Below are positions 18,353 through 25,792 of a DNA stretch of 64,000 bases, in pieces. The stretch lies in contig NZ_JBDLLG010000001.1 of the NCBI RefSeq assembly GCF_039822625.1, positions 248,001 through 312,000 on the forward strand, written 5' to 3'. The position numbers and the translations under genes were made by a program. This DNA comes from Marinimicrobium locisalis (GTDB lineage Bacteria > Pseudomonadota > Gammaproteobacteria > Pseudomonadales > Cellvibrionaceae). Position 1 is the stretch's first letter. Every line of letters begins with the position of its first letter. Under the pieces are notes generated by a model that did no database searches, had not been told where the DNA came from, and saw only the letters and a list, made by a program, of their open reading frames with translations.

Positions 18353-18691
18353 ATGGAAACGATCGGTTGGAATGACTTTAGCAAGGTGGAGCTGAGGGTA
18401 GGGCGCATCATTACCGCGGAGAAGTTCAAGGAGGCTCATAAGCCTGCGTACATCTTGATAGTGGATTTTGGCGAAGAGATCGGAATCAAACGATCCAGTG
18501 CGCAGATTACCGCCCTCTATACCCTGGAGGAGCTGATTGGCCGCCAGGTGGTGGCGGTGGTGAATTTTCCCGAGAAGCAGATCGGCCCGATCATGTCAGA
18601 ATGCCTGGTCACCGGCTTTCACAATGAAGATGGCGAGGTAGCGTTGTGTGTGCCGGACAAACGGGTACCAATAGGGACAAAACTGGCTTAG
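18353..18691 (+). CDS. csaA: CsaA-type tRNA-binding-domain protein
   Basis: 112 residues forming a single OB-fold EMAP/tRNA-binding domain. KVELRVGRIITAE at the N-terminus and NFPEKQIGPIMSECLVTGF towards the C-terminus match CsaA, described as a chaperone associated with protein export, and related stand-alone tRNA-binding proteins. The ATG at 18353 is preferred to one seven codons upstream because GAGGGAG lies just before it. It is monocistronic, with a ~290-bp AT-rich gap before the injection-system operon. Confidence 0.9.
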   Translation: METIGWNDFSKVELRVGRIITAEKFKEAHKPAYILIVDFGEEIGIKRSSAQITALYTLEELIGRQVVAVVNFPEKQIGPIMSECLVTGFHNEDGEVALCVPDKRVPIGTKLA

Positions 18692-18985
18692 TCCTTTTCG
18701 GAGTTATTGTAGTACTGATAGCGGTTAACGCCTTTCAAAAAAAGCTCTGCGTCACAAAATAGGAAATTAAAAAACGGCGCCAAATGTTGAATGGTGGCAT
18801 ATTATTTACCGTACTGGCGCGTGGTTGTTCTTTTTGCCCCTAACTTTTTTTTCTAATGGTGTTCGTTAATTTACAGAGATTCTGATATACCGATTCATTC
18901 TACTCTCCAGATGGCAGAGCCCTCTGCTCACTGCTATACCCAAGATTAAAGCTAAAACAATTTTTGAAAGTAGAGGAGCATGGAT

Positions 18986-19276
18986 ATGTCCAAAACACTT
19001 CATATCTTGGGGATTGTTGTCGGATACCTTATCTGTTTAGCCACCATTATTATCGGTGCCATGAATTTGGTCCCGGACGTCGCGGGGTGGAAGTTTGTAC
19101 TCTTCGGAATCGCTGCCGCGATTGGCGCCACCATTGCTGTCATAGACGGGGCCCAGGCTATGCCCTCTATTGGCTGGTTCAAAGCCAAGGCCAAGTTCGA
19201 AGGCCTGTCTGATCTCGGAACTCTGTTGATTATGGGTGTGATGCTGATCGCAGTTCTGATCATCATTTTTGCCTGA
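18986..19276 (+). CDS. Small membrane protein, first gene of the injection-system operon
   Basis: 96 residues with three predicted membrane spans (about LGIVVGYLICLATIIIGAMN, FVLFGIAAAIGATIAVI and the C-terminal LLIMGVMLIAVLIIIFA). There is no recognisable family. GAGGAG at 18973-18978 is well spaced for the second ATG at 18986 rather than the one at 18980. It is 9 bp before the tail-terminator-like gene, so it belongs to the same transcript. By position it may help anchor or gate the contractile machine at the membrane; that is inference. Confidence 0.75.
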   Translation: MSKTLHILGIVVGYLICLATIIIGAMNLVPDVAGWKFVLFGIAAAIGATIAVIDGAQAMPSIGWFKAKAKFEGLSDLGTLLIMGVMLIAVLIIIFA

Positions 19277-19285
19277 AGGTGCTGC

Positions 19286-19765
19286 ATGGAGTGGTCAGCG
19301 ATTCAGGAAGCCTTTCAGCAGTGGGGGAGAAACCTGACGCGAGAGAGCGACTCCAGTCTGGCGGTTATTCGGTCGATCCCCTCGGAGCATGATGGTGTGA
19401 GAGTAGCGCTGGTTTTTTTCTCGGGCGTTCCACACCCGGAGAGAAAAGTGCACCAAAGAGTCAGGCAGGAGCAGGAAAACCGGCCGGTCGCCCAGTTGCG
19501 TTATGTGGCCGCTGTTAGTGCACCGGAACCCGAGCGGGCGGAGAAGCTGCTGATGCACTTAATGACCTGCGTCGACGGGGAGCCGGCAATGCAGATCCTG
19601 ACCGATCCAGTGCCGCCGGCTTGGTGGCAAGCACATGGCGCTAAGCCGATGCCGGCTTTTCAGTTTGAAGTATGCGTCTCGGAGACTCAAACCGCCGATA
19701 ACGCTCCGTTGGTTCAGGAGCACGACATCAAGTTGAATGTAACGAGTCGCTCTCCCAGCGAATAA
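19286..19765 (+). CDS. Tail-terminator-like protein (DUF4255/Pvc16-like)
   Basis: 159 residues. The pattern AQLRYVAAVSAPEPERAEKLLMHLMTCVDGEPAM followed by a short C-terminal beta region resembles the DUF4255/Pvc16 N-terminal family that caps the sheath-tube distal end in extracellular contractile injection systems. It is the second gene of the operon and stands directly before the sheath gene. Similarity is by pattern and gene order only, so the family call is moderate. Confidence 0.6.
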   Translation: MEWSAIQEAFQQWGRNLTRESDSSLAVIRSIPSEHDGVRVALVFFSGVPHPERKVHQRVRQEQENRPVAQLRYVAAVSAPEPERAEKLLMHLMTCVDGEPAMQILTDPVPPAWWQAHGAKPMPAFQFEVCVSETQTADNAPLVQEHDIKLNVTSRSPSE

Positions 19766-19807
19766 TGCTCAGCCACATTTCCCGTCAAGCAAGCCGGAGG
19801 AAGGACT

Positions 19808-21040
19808 ATGACGACCTATTTAACACCGGGTGTATATGTAGAGGAAGTGCCTTCGGGGGCTCGGCCGATTCAAGCGGTGGGCACCAGCACCGCGGGCTTT
19901 GTGGGCGTCGCGCCCGACGCTTCCGCCCATTTGCACGAACCGAGGGCGATTAACAGCTGGTCCCAGTTTTTACGTGAGTTCAGTGGCGACAGCGATGCCC
20001 AGAAAGTCAGTACGCATTTGGCGCAGGCAGTCCACGGCTTTTTCGATAACGGCGGCAGCCGGTGCTATGTGGTCAATTGTGGTGATAAGACGCAATTGAC
20101 GGGCAACCGGAAGGGGCTGGGTGCATTGGAAACAATTGATGAAGTCGCCATCGTTGCCGCGCCGGGCTTTACCACGGCGTCGGCGTATGATGCGTTGCTC
20201 AGCCACTGTGAGCGAATGGAAGACCGCTTCGCGATTCTTGACGCGCCGGAAACCGTGGAAAGCATCAATGGCCTGACCAAAGTGGCGACGGCGCGAGCCA
20301 AGGGAAAAGCCGATGATAAGGACAAAGAGGAAGAGAGCGCGAGCGGCGCATCCAGTCATTCGAAGGACGGCTACCGGCCTCGAAACTCGGATGGGGGCTA
20401 TGGAGCGGTCTATTTCCCCTGGATCCTGACCCGGGATCCGATGGATCCCGGCCTCCGCCTCATGGTGCCCCCCTCCGGGCATCTGGCGGGCATCTGTGCA
20501 CGTGTTGACGCCAGCCGAGGGGTCCACAAGGCGCCGGCCAACGAAGGTATTCGGGGTGCGCTTGATGTCAGTTACCGAATTACTCGTCAGGAACAGGCTG
20601 AGCTGAATCCACAGGGGGTTAACTGTATTCGCTTCTTTCCACGCGAGGGCATTCGCGTTTGGGGTGCTCGAACCCTGGCGCCTGCTGCCAGTGAGTGGCG
20701 TTACATCAATGTTCGGCGCTTGTTCAACATGGTTAAGGAATCCGTCGCCAACAGCACCCGCTGGGCGGTTTTTCAGCCTAATGATCAGTTTCTCTGGAAG
20801 GCGTTGGTACGCGACGTCTCGGCATTTCTTACGCTACTGTGGCGTCAGGGAGCCCTGCTTGGTGCTTCGCCCGAAGAGGCTTTCTTCGTGCAGTGCGACG
20901 AGGAAACCAACCCTCAGGAAGTGATCGATGAAGGGCGGGTGGTAACTCGCATAGGCATTGCGCCGGTCAAGCCGGCCGAGTTTGTCATTTTCCAGATCGG
21001 ACAGGGTGTGGGCGGCTCTGAAACGGAAGAGTCGGCGTAA
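19808..21040 (+). CDS. Contractile tail sheath protein
   Basis: 410 residues. The N-terminus TPGVYVEEVPSGARPIQAVGTS is the hallmark of phage tail sheath (FI-like) proteins; the C-terminal region contains YINVRRLFNMVKESVANSTRW and ends in a beta-rich domain. The sheath contracts to drive the inner tube outward. Residues about 160-200 hold a charged, low-complexity insertion (KGKADDKDKEEE) in an outer-domain position. Only one sheath gene is present, whereas Afp and PVC systems carry three. GGAGG lies close before the ATG. Confidence 0.95.
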   Translation: MTTYLTPGVYVEEVPSGARPIQAVGTSTAGFVGVAPDASAHLHEPRAINSWSQFLREFSGDSDAQKVSTHLAQAVHGFFDNGGSRCYVVNCGDKTQLTGNRKGLGALETIDEVAIVAAPGFTTASAYDALLSHCERMEDRFAILDAPETVESINGLTKVATARAKGKADDKDKEEESASGASSHSKDGYRPRNSDGGYGAVYFPWILTRDPMDPGLRLMVPPSGHLAGICARVDASRGVHKAPANEGIRGALDVSYRITRQEQAELNPQGVNCIRFFPREGIRVWGARTLAPAASEWRYINVRRLFNMVKESVANSTRWAVFQPNDQFLWKALVRDVSAFLTLLWRQGALLGASPEEAFFVQCDEETNPQEVIDEGRVVTRIGIAPVKPAEFVIFQIGQGVGGSETEESA

Positions 21041-21069
21041 TTATTTATCAACCATTCGGGGGCTGAACT

Positions 21070-21549
21070 ATGCCGGAAGAGCAGAATGCGCAAGGGGCGG
21101 CCGGTCAGTGGACCGATCCTTATACAGCGATTCACTTTGCCATTGATGTAAACGGCGTGACCGAGGGGCGCTTTGTTGAATGTAGCCCCATTGAAGTGGA
21201 TGTCGAGCCGATCAAGTATCGGGAGGGGGGCGCCAAACAGTTGGTCCATAGCTTACCTGGTCAAGTGAAATACGCGGACGTTACCCTGCGCTACGGGATG
21301 ACAAAGTCAGGACAGCTTTGGGACTGGATGCAAAAATCCATTAAGGGTACCGTGGATCGTCGAAATGTGTCGATCATTATGTATGGTCATGATGGTGCCA
21401 CGGAGGTGGTTCGCTGGAACCTCCGAAATTGCTGGCCCCGGCGCTGGCGTGGCGCGGCGCTGGATGCGTTGGGGAATCAGGTGGCCGTGGAGACCCTGGT
21501 TCTGGTGTTTGAAGAATTCGAACGTGTGGCTGCCGGTGCCAATGGCTGA
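21070..21549 (+). CDS. Inner tail tube protein (T4 gp19-like)
   Basis: 159 residues. FAIDVNGVTEGRFVECSPIEVDVEPIKYREGG followed by LPGQVKYADVTLRYGMT and LWDWMQKSIKG are typical of gp19-like tube proteins of contractile injection systems and contractile-tail phages. It forms the rigid tube inside the sheath. It is 29 bp after the sheath gene. Only one tube gene is present in the operon, against two (Afp1 and Afp5) in the Serratia antifeeding prophage. Confidence 0.93.
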   Translation: MPEEQNAQGAAGQWTDPYTAIHFAIDVNGVTEGRFVECSPIEVDVEPIKYREGGAKQLVHSLPGQVKYADVTLRYGMTKSGQLWDWMQKSIKGTVDRRNVSIIMYGHDGATEVVRWNLRNCWPRRWRGAALDALGNQVAVETLVLVFEEFERVAAGANG

Positions 21550-21564
21550 TGCGGAGTTGAGCGC

Positions 21565-22737
21565 ATGAACGGGAGAAAAATGATAAACCCATGGCGCTGG
21601 TTAATGGGCATGGTGCGAGTGGCACGGCGTATTGTGAGCCGTTGCGCGGCGCTACTGGTTAGCTCGGATGAGGCGCCATTATCGGGACGGGATGCTTGGT
21701 TTCGCAACCTCGAAAAGCATGCACCTTATCTTCTGCACACATGGGCGGAGCCTCCTCCGGAGCAGCCGACATGGCCCCGGCATTTCGGTCGCAACGATTA
21801 CAGCTATCCGGTCTCCGAGTCGCTTCCCCGCAGGGAGTCACCGAAGTCAGCGGCTACAGATAGGGCCGGTTCCCAAACGCGTGTGAACCGTCGCGGCCGC
21901 GACTCCACGGCAACACGTTATAAGACGTCAGAGAATGGCACTGAACAGGATGGCGGTGGAAAAGGGGATGTGTTTAAAAGGGCATGGTCCAAATGCCGAG
22001 ACGGAAAGCCATTCTCAGAAGTGGTGCGCATTTTTACCGGCCGGAGAGTACGCTTTACTCAAGCCTGGAAGGCTACCACGGAGCCAAAGGCAGTAAGTCG
22101 AATCTCCTCCCGCAAAAAAGAAACAAGTCGCAGGCCTTGGAGTCGTTCGATAGAAGACACTCAAGAACACATCGACGGGCTGACCCTGGGAGACTGTACT
22201 TCACGGTTGTCTCCCGAAACCGGGGCCAGCATCGGTCCAGAGCTTGCCGTAGGACCTACGGCGCTTCCCGACGGGTTTGCCGATTATTCTCGCCGCCACA
22301 GGCTTGAGCGTGACAATAAAGTAGAGTTCGGGGAGGTAGGTGTTGGAGACGTGGGGCCATGCGCCGACTCCGCTTCCGGGCAACGCCGCTCCAAGCTACC
22401 TCATTCCATGCAACCCTGGAATACCTTTGATCAAACGAGTGTCTCGAATCGCGATGCAGAGGGGCGTACACAGAAGCTGAAACGTGAGGCGCCGCCGGCT
22501 GGAGGCGCAGACGAGTCTCGGGGAAGTCACCGCAGCGCGGAGTGCGAAAACGGTTCGGGTTGGATATCACCTTGGAGCTGCGCCTCCGGACCGCCGGAAT
22601 TATCATCGGATGACTTGGCTGGGCGCGATCCCTGGCCGGCGTTGCCAGGCTGGCAGGCGGATACTCACTCTCTTTCCCATGTGGGAAAGGGAACATTGGA
22701 TGATGAACGCTTGCAGCGTGAACAAAGGGGGCTGTAA
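21565..22737 (+). CDS. Arg-rich disordered protein of unknown function within the injection-system operon
   Basis: 390 residues that I do not recognise. The N-terminus (PWRWLMGMVRVARRIV) is short, basic and amphipathic; RDAWFRNLEKHAPYLLHTW follows. The middle 250 residues are rich in Arg, Ser, Gly, Thr and Glu with no visible fold. The end has DPWPALPGW and a short charged tail. The frame is real by context: it fills the gap between tube and CIS_tube genes and its TAA overlaps the next ATG (TAATG). Codon bias is weaker than in neighbours, suggesting fast evolution. Position matches the small Afp6-type gene of known systems, but length does not. A tape-measure role, an effector, or a tube-baseplate linker are all possible. 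A second ATG lies at 21580. Confidence 0.7.
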   Translation: MNGRKMINPWRWLMGMVRVARRIVSRCAALLVSSDEAPLSGRDAWFRNLEKHAPYLLHTWAEPPPEQPTWPRHFGRNDYSYPVSESLPRRESPKSAATDRAGSQTRVNRRGRDSTATRYKTSENGTEQDGGGKGDVFKRAWSKCRDGKPFSEVVRIFTGRRVRFTQAWKATTEPKAVSRISSRKKETSRRPWSRSIEDTQEHIDGLTLGDCTSRLSPETGASIGPELAVGPTALPDGFADYSRRHRLERDNKVEFGEVGVGDVGPCADSASGQRRSKLPHSMQPWNTFDQTSVSNRDAEGRTQKLKREAPPAGGADESRGSHRSAECENGSGWISPWSCASGPPELSSDDLAGRDPWPALPGWQADTHSLSHVGKGTLDDERLQREQRGL

Positions 22738-23471
22738 TGGAAAAAGTAGTGCTTCTGGTCGAGCATTCCGGAGAGCACTTGCGCTGCCTATTGAATCCGG
22801 AACAGCTGGAAATCAAGCGGCAGGTCGGTGTCTCGCCTCGTCGCTCACTTACCGGGGCCATGGCCGGCTCGGAACTGACAGACGATCCGTTGTTGTACCA
22901 GGGGGGAGGGCGAACGGAACTGACTCTGGATTTGCTGTTTGATATCGGCCTGACGGGGCAAACGGGTGAACGGATGACGGATGTTCGCGAGCTGACCCGC
23001 CCGATCTGGGAACTTTCTGAAAACCAGAGCGCTAGTGGTCGCTACGGGCGGCCTCCTACGCTCAGGGTTTTGTGGGGTACGGTGCTTAACCTACGGGGGC
23101 TGGTCGGTTCCGTCGCTGAACGGTTGGAGCACTTTGATGCCGATGGACGGGCGGCGCGCGCGTGGTTGAGACTTAAAATCCACCGTTTGGACTCCGAGAG
23201 TCCGGCGGAAAGTTCGACCTCCACGGAGCCGCCGATTGCCATGGACAAAGCTCAGCGGAGGTTGGCGCAAACGCCCACACAAATGCAGGAGGTGGTGGCC
23301 GGCTCGTCGGGAGAGCGCGTTGATCAAGTCGCGGCGGACCATGCGGGGCACCCGGCGTTCTGGTCCCTGATAGCGGAACTCAACGGACTGGACGACCCCC
23401 TGGCGGAGGGAAACCATATGGTGGAAGTCCCCGTTCGACCCGTGACTTCCTCGCCCGGAGGCAGCGAATGA
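22737..23471 (+). CDS. CIS_tube/LysM baseplate protein (Afp7/Pvc7-like)
   Basis: 244 residues. The N-terminal ~170 residues match the CIS tube-initiator family (CLLNPEQLEIKRQVGVSP, TELTLDLLFDIG, PTLRVLWGTV). The C-terminus (GERVDQVAADHAGHPAFWSLIAELNGL) is LysM-like, as in Afp7/Pvc7 and phage gp53/P2 gpX analogues. It links the tube to the spike complex. The start overlaps the previous stop and the end overlaps the next start by four bases, so translation is coupled through three genes. Confidence 0.88.
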   Translation: MEKVVLLVEHSGEHLRCLLNPEQLEIKRQVGVSPRRSLTGAMAGSELTDDPLLYQGGGRTELTLDLLFDIGLTGQTGERMTDVRELTRPIWELSENQSASGRYGRPPTLRVLWGTVLNLRGLVGSVAERLEHFDADGRAARAWLRLKIHRLDSESPAESSTSTEPPIAMDKAQRRLAQTPTQMQEVVAGSSGERVDQVAADHAGHPAFWSLIAELNGLDDPLAEGNHMVEVPVRPVTSSPGGSE

Positions 23472-24958
23472 AGCCCTTGCACTCACTGCCGCGCATTACC
23501 GTGGATGGATTGAGTCTGCCGGACTCCCTGCGCCTGTCAGCCGTGAAAGTATCCCAGTGCCTGAATGCACCCAGCCAATGCGTAGTGACCTGGCACAGCG
23601 CGACCCCGGACCCGGAGGTTCTGGAGTCGGCGCAACCGCCCCCGGGCTCGACGCTGAAGGTTATGCTTGATGAACAGCCGGCGCCCCTGTTTTTAGGAGA
23701 AGTGGGGGGCGTGGAATATGAGCACCAGCCAAGCGGCGCCTTGCATATTCATGTCAGGGCGTACGATCCGATGATTGTTTTACAGCGACAACAGACGCGG
23801 GAAACCCAGGTGGACGTCACCATGGCGGACCTGTTGCGAACCCTGGTCGAGCGAGGAGAGTTGTCGGTCTCAAGCGCGGCCAGCGGCGGACCGGTCTGGC
23901 CCCGGGTAATTCAGCGCTTTCCCCATGATCTGGCCCTGCTGCGGCATTACGGGGCGCGGTGCGGCCTGCACTTTTATTGCGAAGAGGATGGGGTACGACT
24001 GTTTTCCCTGGAGCGAGAGGGTGACGGAGCGCTCCCGCTGACCCTCGGACACAACTTGCTTGAATGTCGTCTGGAACAGAATGCCACGCGCCCGCTGTCG
24101 GGTGTGGATGTCATGGCGTGGAACTGTCACACCGGCGAATCGCAATCCGGGCAAAGTGAGTCGGGAGGGCGGACGGAGCCGGGCAGTCGCCGGGAAGTAC
24201 TGGGAACCCTGTTTGAGAGCCAGGGGGAAGTGGAGGCGCGGGCGAACGCCCATTGGCAGCGGCATGCCATGGAGCGCGAGGTGTTTTGGGGCGTTGTGGA
24301 AGGGCATGTGGATTACAAACCGGGCGCGGCAGTGGCGGTGAATGGGGTCGCCGGAGGCTTGAGCGGGAATTATGTACTGACCCGGGCGACACACCGCATT
24401 GATGCCGAATCGGGGTATTTGACCGAAGTCAGCAGCCGCCTTGAGCCGGTGGAGCCCGAACCCCCGGCACCCGGCCTGGTGACGGGAGAGGTGCGGGATG
24501 TCGACGATCCGCAAGAGCGGGGCCGGGTGCAGGTGGTGATGCCCAGCTATGGCGATGCGGCGGGAACCTGGATGCTGGTCTTGCAATTGGGCGCGGGCGA
24601 GGAAAAAGGGCTTGTCAGTCTGCCTGAAGTGGGCGACCGGGTCCTGGTCGCGCTGCCGGACAACGATCCTTCCCGTGGTTTGGTGCTCGGCGGCTTGTAC
24701 GGCGAAGCGGGGCCGCCCCTGGAGAGCGGGAAGTCCGGGAGGGAGCAACACTTTCCCTACATTCTCAAGACCCGGGGAGGGCAACGCCTGCGTTTGCACG
24801 ACAAGGACAACAGCATTCGGCTGGAAAATGCCAATGGCAGTTATTTATCCCTGACGCCCTCGGGTATCGAGTTGCACGCGGAAGGGGATTTGATTCTGGA
24901 GGCGCCCGGACAGTCCATGAGGCTGACCGGGGATCAAATTGATTTTCGTCGGGGGTGA
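23468..24958 (+). CDS. VgrG-like spike protein (gp27-gp5 fusion, Afp8/Pvc8-like)
   Basis: 496 residues. The first ~330 residues are the gp27-like hub (late control D fold: LLRTLVERGELS, FPHDLALLRHYGARCGLHFYC). From about 340 there is a gp5 OB fold (TGEVRDVDDPQERGRVQVVMP, VSLPEVGDRVLVALP), and the C-terminal ~70 residues (RLRLHDKDNSIRLEN, GIELHAEGDLILEAPG) form the repeat-bearing beta-prism needle. The trimer is the membrane-piercing spike. No extra effector domain is fused. It overlaps the previous gene by four bases. Confidence 0.93.
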   Translation: MKPLHSLPRITVDGLSLPDSLRLSAVKVSQCLNAPSQCVVTWHSATPDPEVLESAQPPPGSTLKVMLDEQPAPLFLGEVGGVEYEHQPSGALHIHVRAYDPMIVLQRQQTRETQVDVTMADLLRTLVERGELSVSSAASGGPVWPRVIQRFPHDLALLRHYGARCGLHFYCEEDGVRLFSLEREGDGALPLTLGHNLLECRLEQNATRPLSGVDVMAWNCHTGESQSGQSESGGRTEPGSRREVLGTLFESQGEVEARANAHWQRHAMEREVFWGVVEGHVDYKPGAAVAVNGVAGGLSGNYVLTRATHRIDAESGYLTEVSSRLEPVEPEPPAPGLVTGEVRDVDDPQERGRVQVVMPSYGDAAGTWMLVLQLGAGEEKGLVSLPEVGDRVLVALPDNDPSRGLVLGGLYGEAGPPLESGKSGREQHFPYILKTRGGQRLRLHDKDNSIRLENANGSYLSLTPSGIELHAEGDLILEAPGQSMRLTGDQIDFRRG

Positions 24959-24959
24959 C

Positions 24960-25301
24960 ATGAAAGTCTTGACCGAAGAGGCCGATCTGCGCTGCGCACA
25001 CGAGTTGGGAAAGGTTGCCGTCATCGCCACCCAGAGTTGGGTGCGGAGCGAACGAGGCAGGCTTTTGGTGCGCAACGACCCCGAGGGGCGCCCGATTGCG
25101 GGCTGCCCAAACTACGGCCCCACCATTAAACCCTGCACCTCCACGCTGGCGGTGCAGAGAGGGTACTCCACATTGGTGCGCATCGATGGCCGACCGGTTT
25201 GCCTGGAATCACTCGAAGGTCTGACCGATGGCACTCCGCCGGGCAGTGTGAAATACCGCGTACGTCACACCGGACAGCAACTGGTGGAGGTGAGTGAATG
25301 A
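24960..25301 (+). CDS. Probable spike-tip protein with four cysteines (PAAR-like position)
   Basis: 113 residues. Cys occurs in RCAHELG, AGCPNYGPTIKPCT and GRPVCLESL, with VRIDGRP and GLTDGTPPG between beta-rich stretches. It lies between the spike and gp25 genes, where Afp10-type PAAR tip proteins are encoded in other systems (there gp25 precedes the tip). There is no canonical PAAR motif, so the tip role is inferred from size, cysteines and position; the cysteines could bind a metal ion. Its ATG begins one base after the spike stop codon, and its end overlaps the next gene by four bases. Confidence 0.6.
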   Translation: MKVLTEEADLRCAHELGKVAVIATQSWVRSERGRLLVRNDPEGRPIAGCPNYGPTIKPCTSTLAVQRGYSTLVRIDGRPVCLESLEGLTDGTPPGSVKYRVRHTGQQLVEVSE

Positions 25302-25792
25302 AGGAGCGCAAAGACAGGGGCTGGGCGTTTCGTTTACCCGTGGCGGCACTGGGGTCGGAACCGGTAACGGGTGTGGAAGGGCCGACGTTGAACCCCCGGG
25401 GGGGGATCGCCACGGTTGAGGGCGTGGAAGCCGTGCGCCAATCAATTCTGTTGCTGTTGGCGACGCGACCCGGTGAGCGGGTGATGCGGCCGGACTACGG
25501 CTGCTGGCTGCATAGGCTGGTGTTCGCCCCCAATGATGCCGGTACGGCTGGCTTGGCCATGCACTACATTCGCCAGGCCGTTGAGCGGTGGGAGCCGCGA
25601 GCGCAAATTACGCATCTGATCGCCGGTGCCGATCTGACCGGAGTACCGGACCCGGGAATGCTTCAAATTTTTCTGGAGTTTCGCGTACGTCGCGATGGGC
25701 ACAAGGACCAATTGGCGTTGGGCTACGCGCTGAATGAAGCTCGCTTGATTGACCTCCATGACGATAGCAATCGCGGAGAATTGCCAGTATGA
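25298..25792 (+). CDS. Baseplate wedge protein gp25/GPW (Afp9/Pvc9-like)
   Basis: 164 residues. VEGVEAVRQSILLLLATRPGERVMRPDYG and LVFAPNDAGTAGLA are the hallmark of GPW/gp25 (lysozyme-like) baseplate proteins, which nucleate sheath assembly; the EPR motif of the family is read here as WEPRAQI. The N-terminal ~40 residues are an extra basic segment. It overlaps both neighbours by four bases. Confidence 0.93.
   Translation: MKERKDRGWAFRLPVAALGSEPVTGVEGPTLNPRGGIATVEGVEAVRQSILLLLATRPGERVMRPDYGCWLHRLVFAPNDAGTAGLAMHYIRQAVERWEPRAQITHLIAGADLTGVPDPGMLQIFLEFRVRRDGHKDQLALGYALNEARLIDLHDDSNRGELPV

Noticed and set aside
22256..22861. 201-codon minus-strand frame opposite the disordered injection-system protein
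   Set aside because: It has no ribosome site, lies antisense to a gene coupled to its neighbour by TAATG, and shows no domain.
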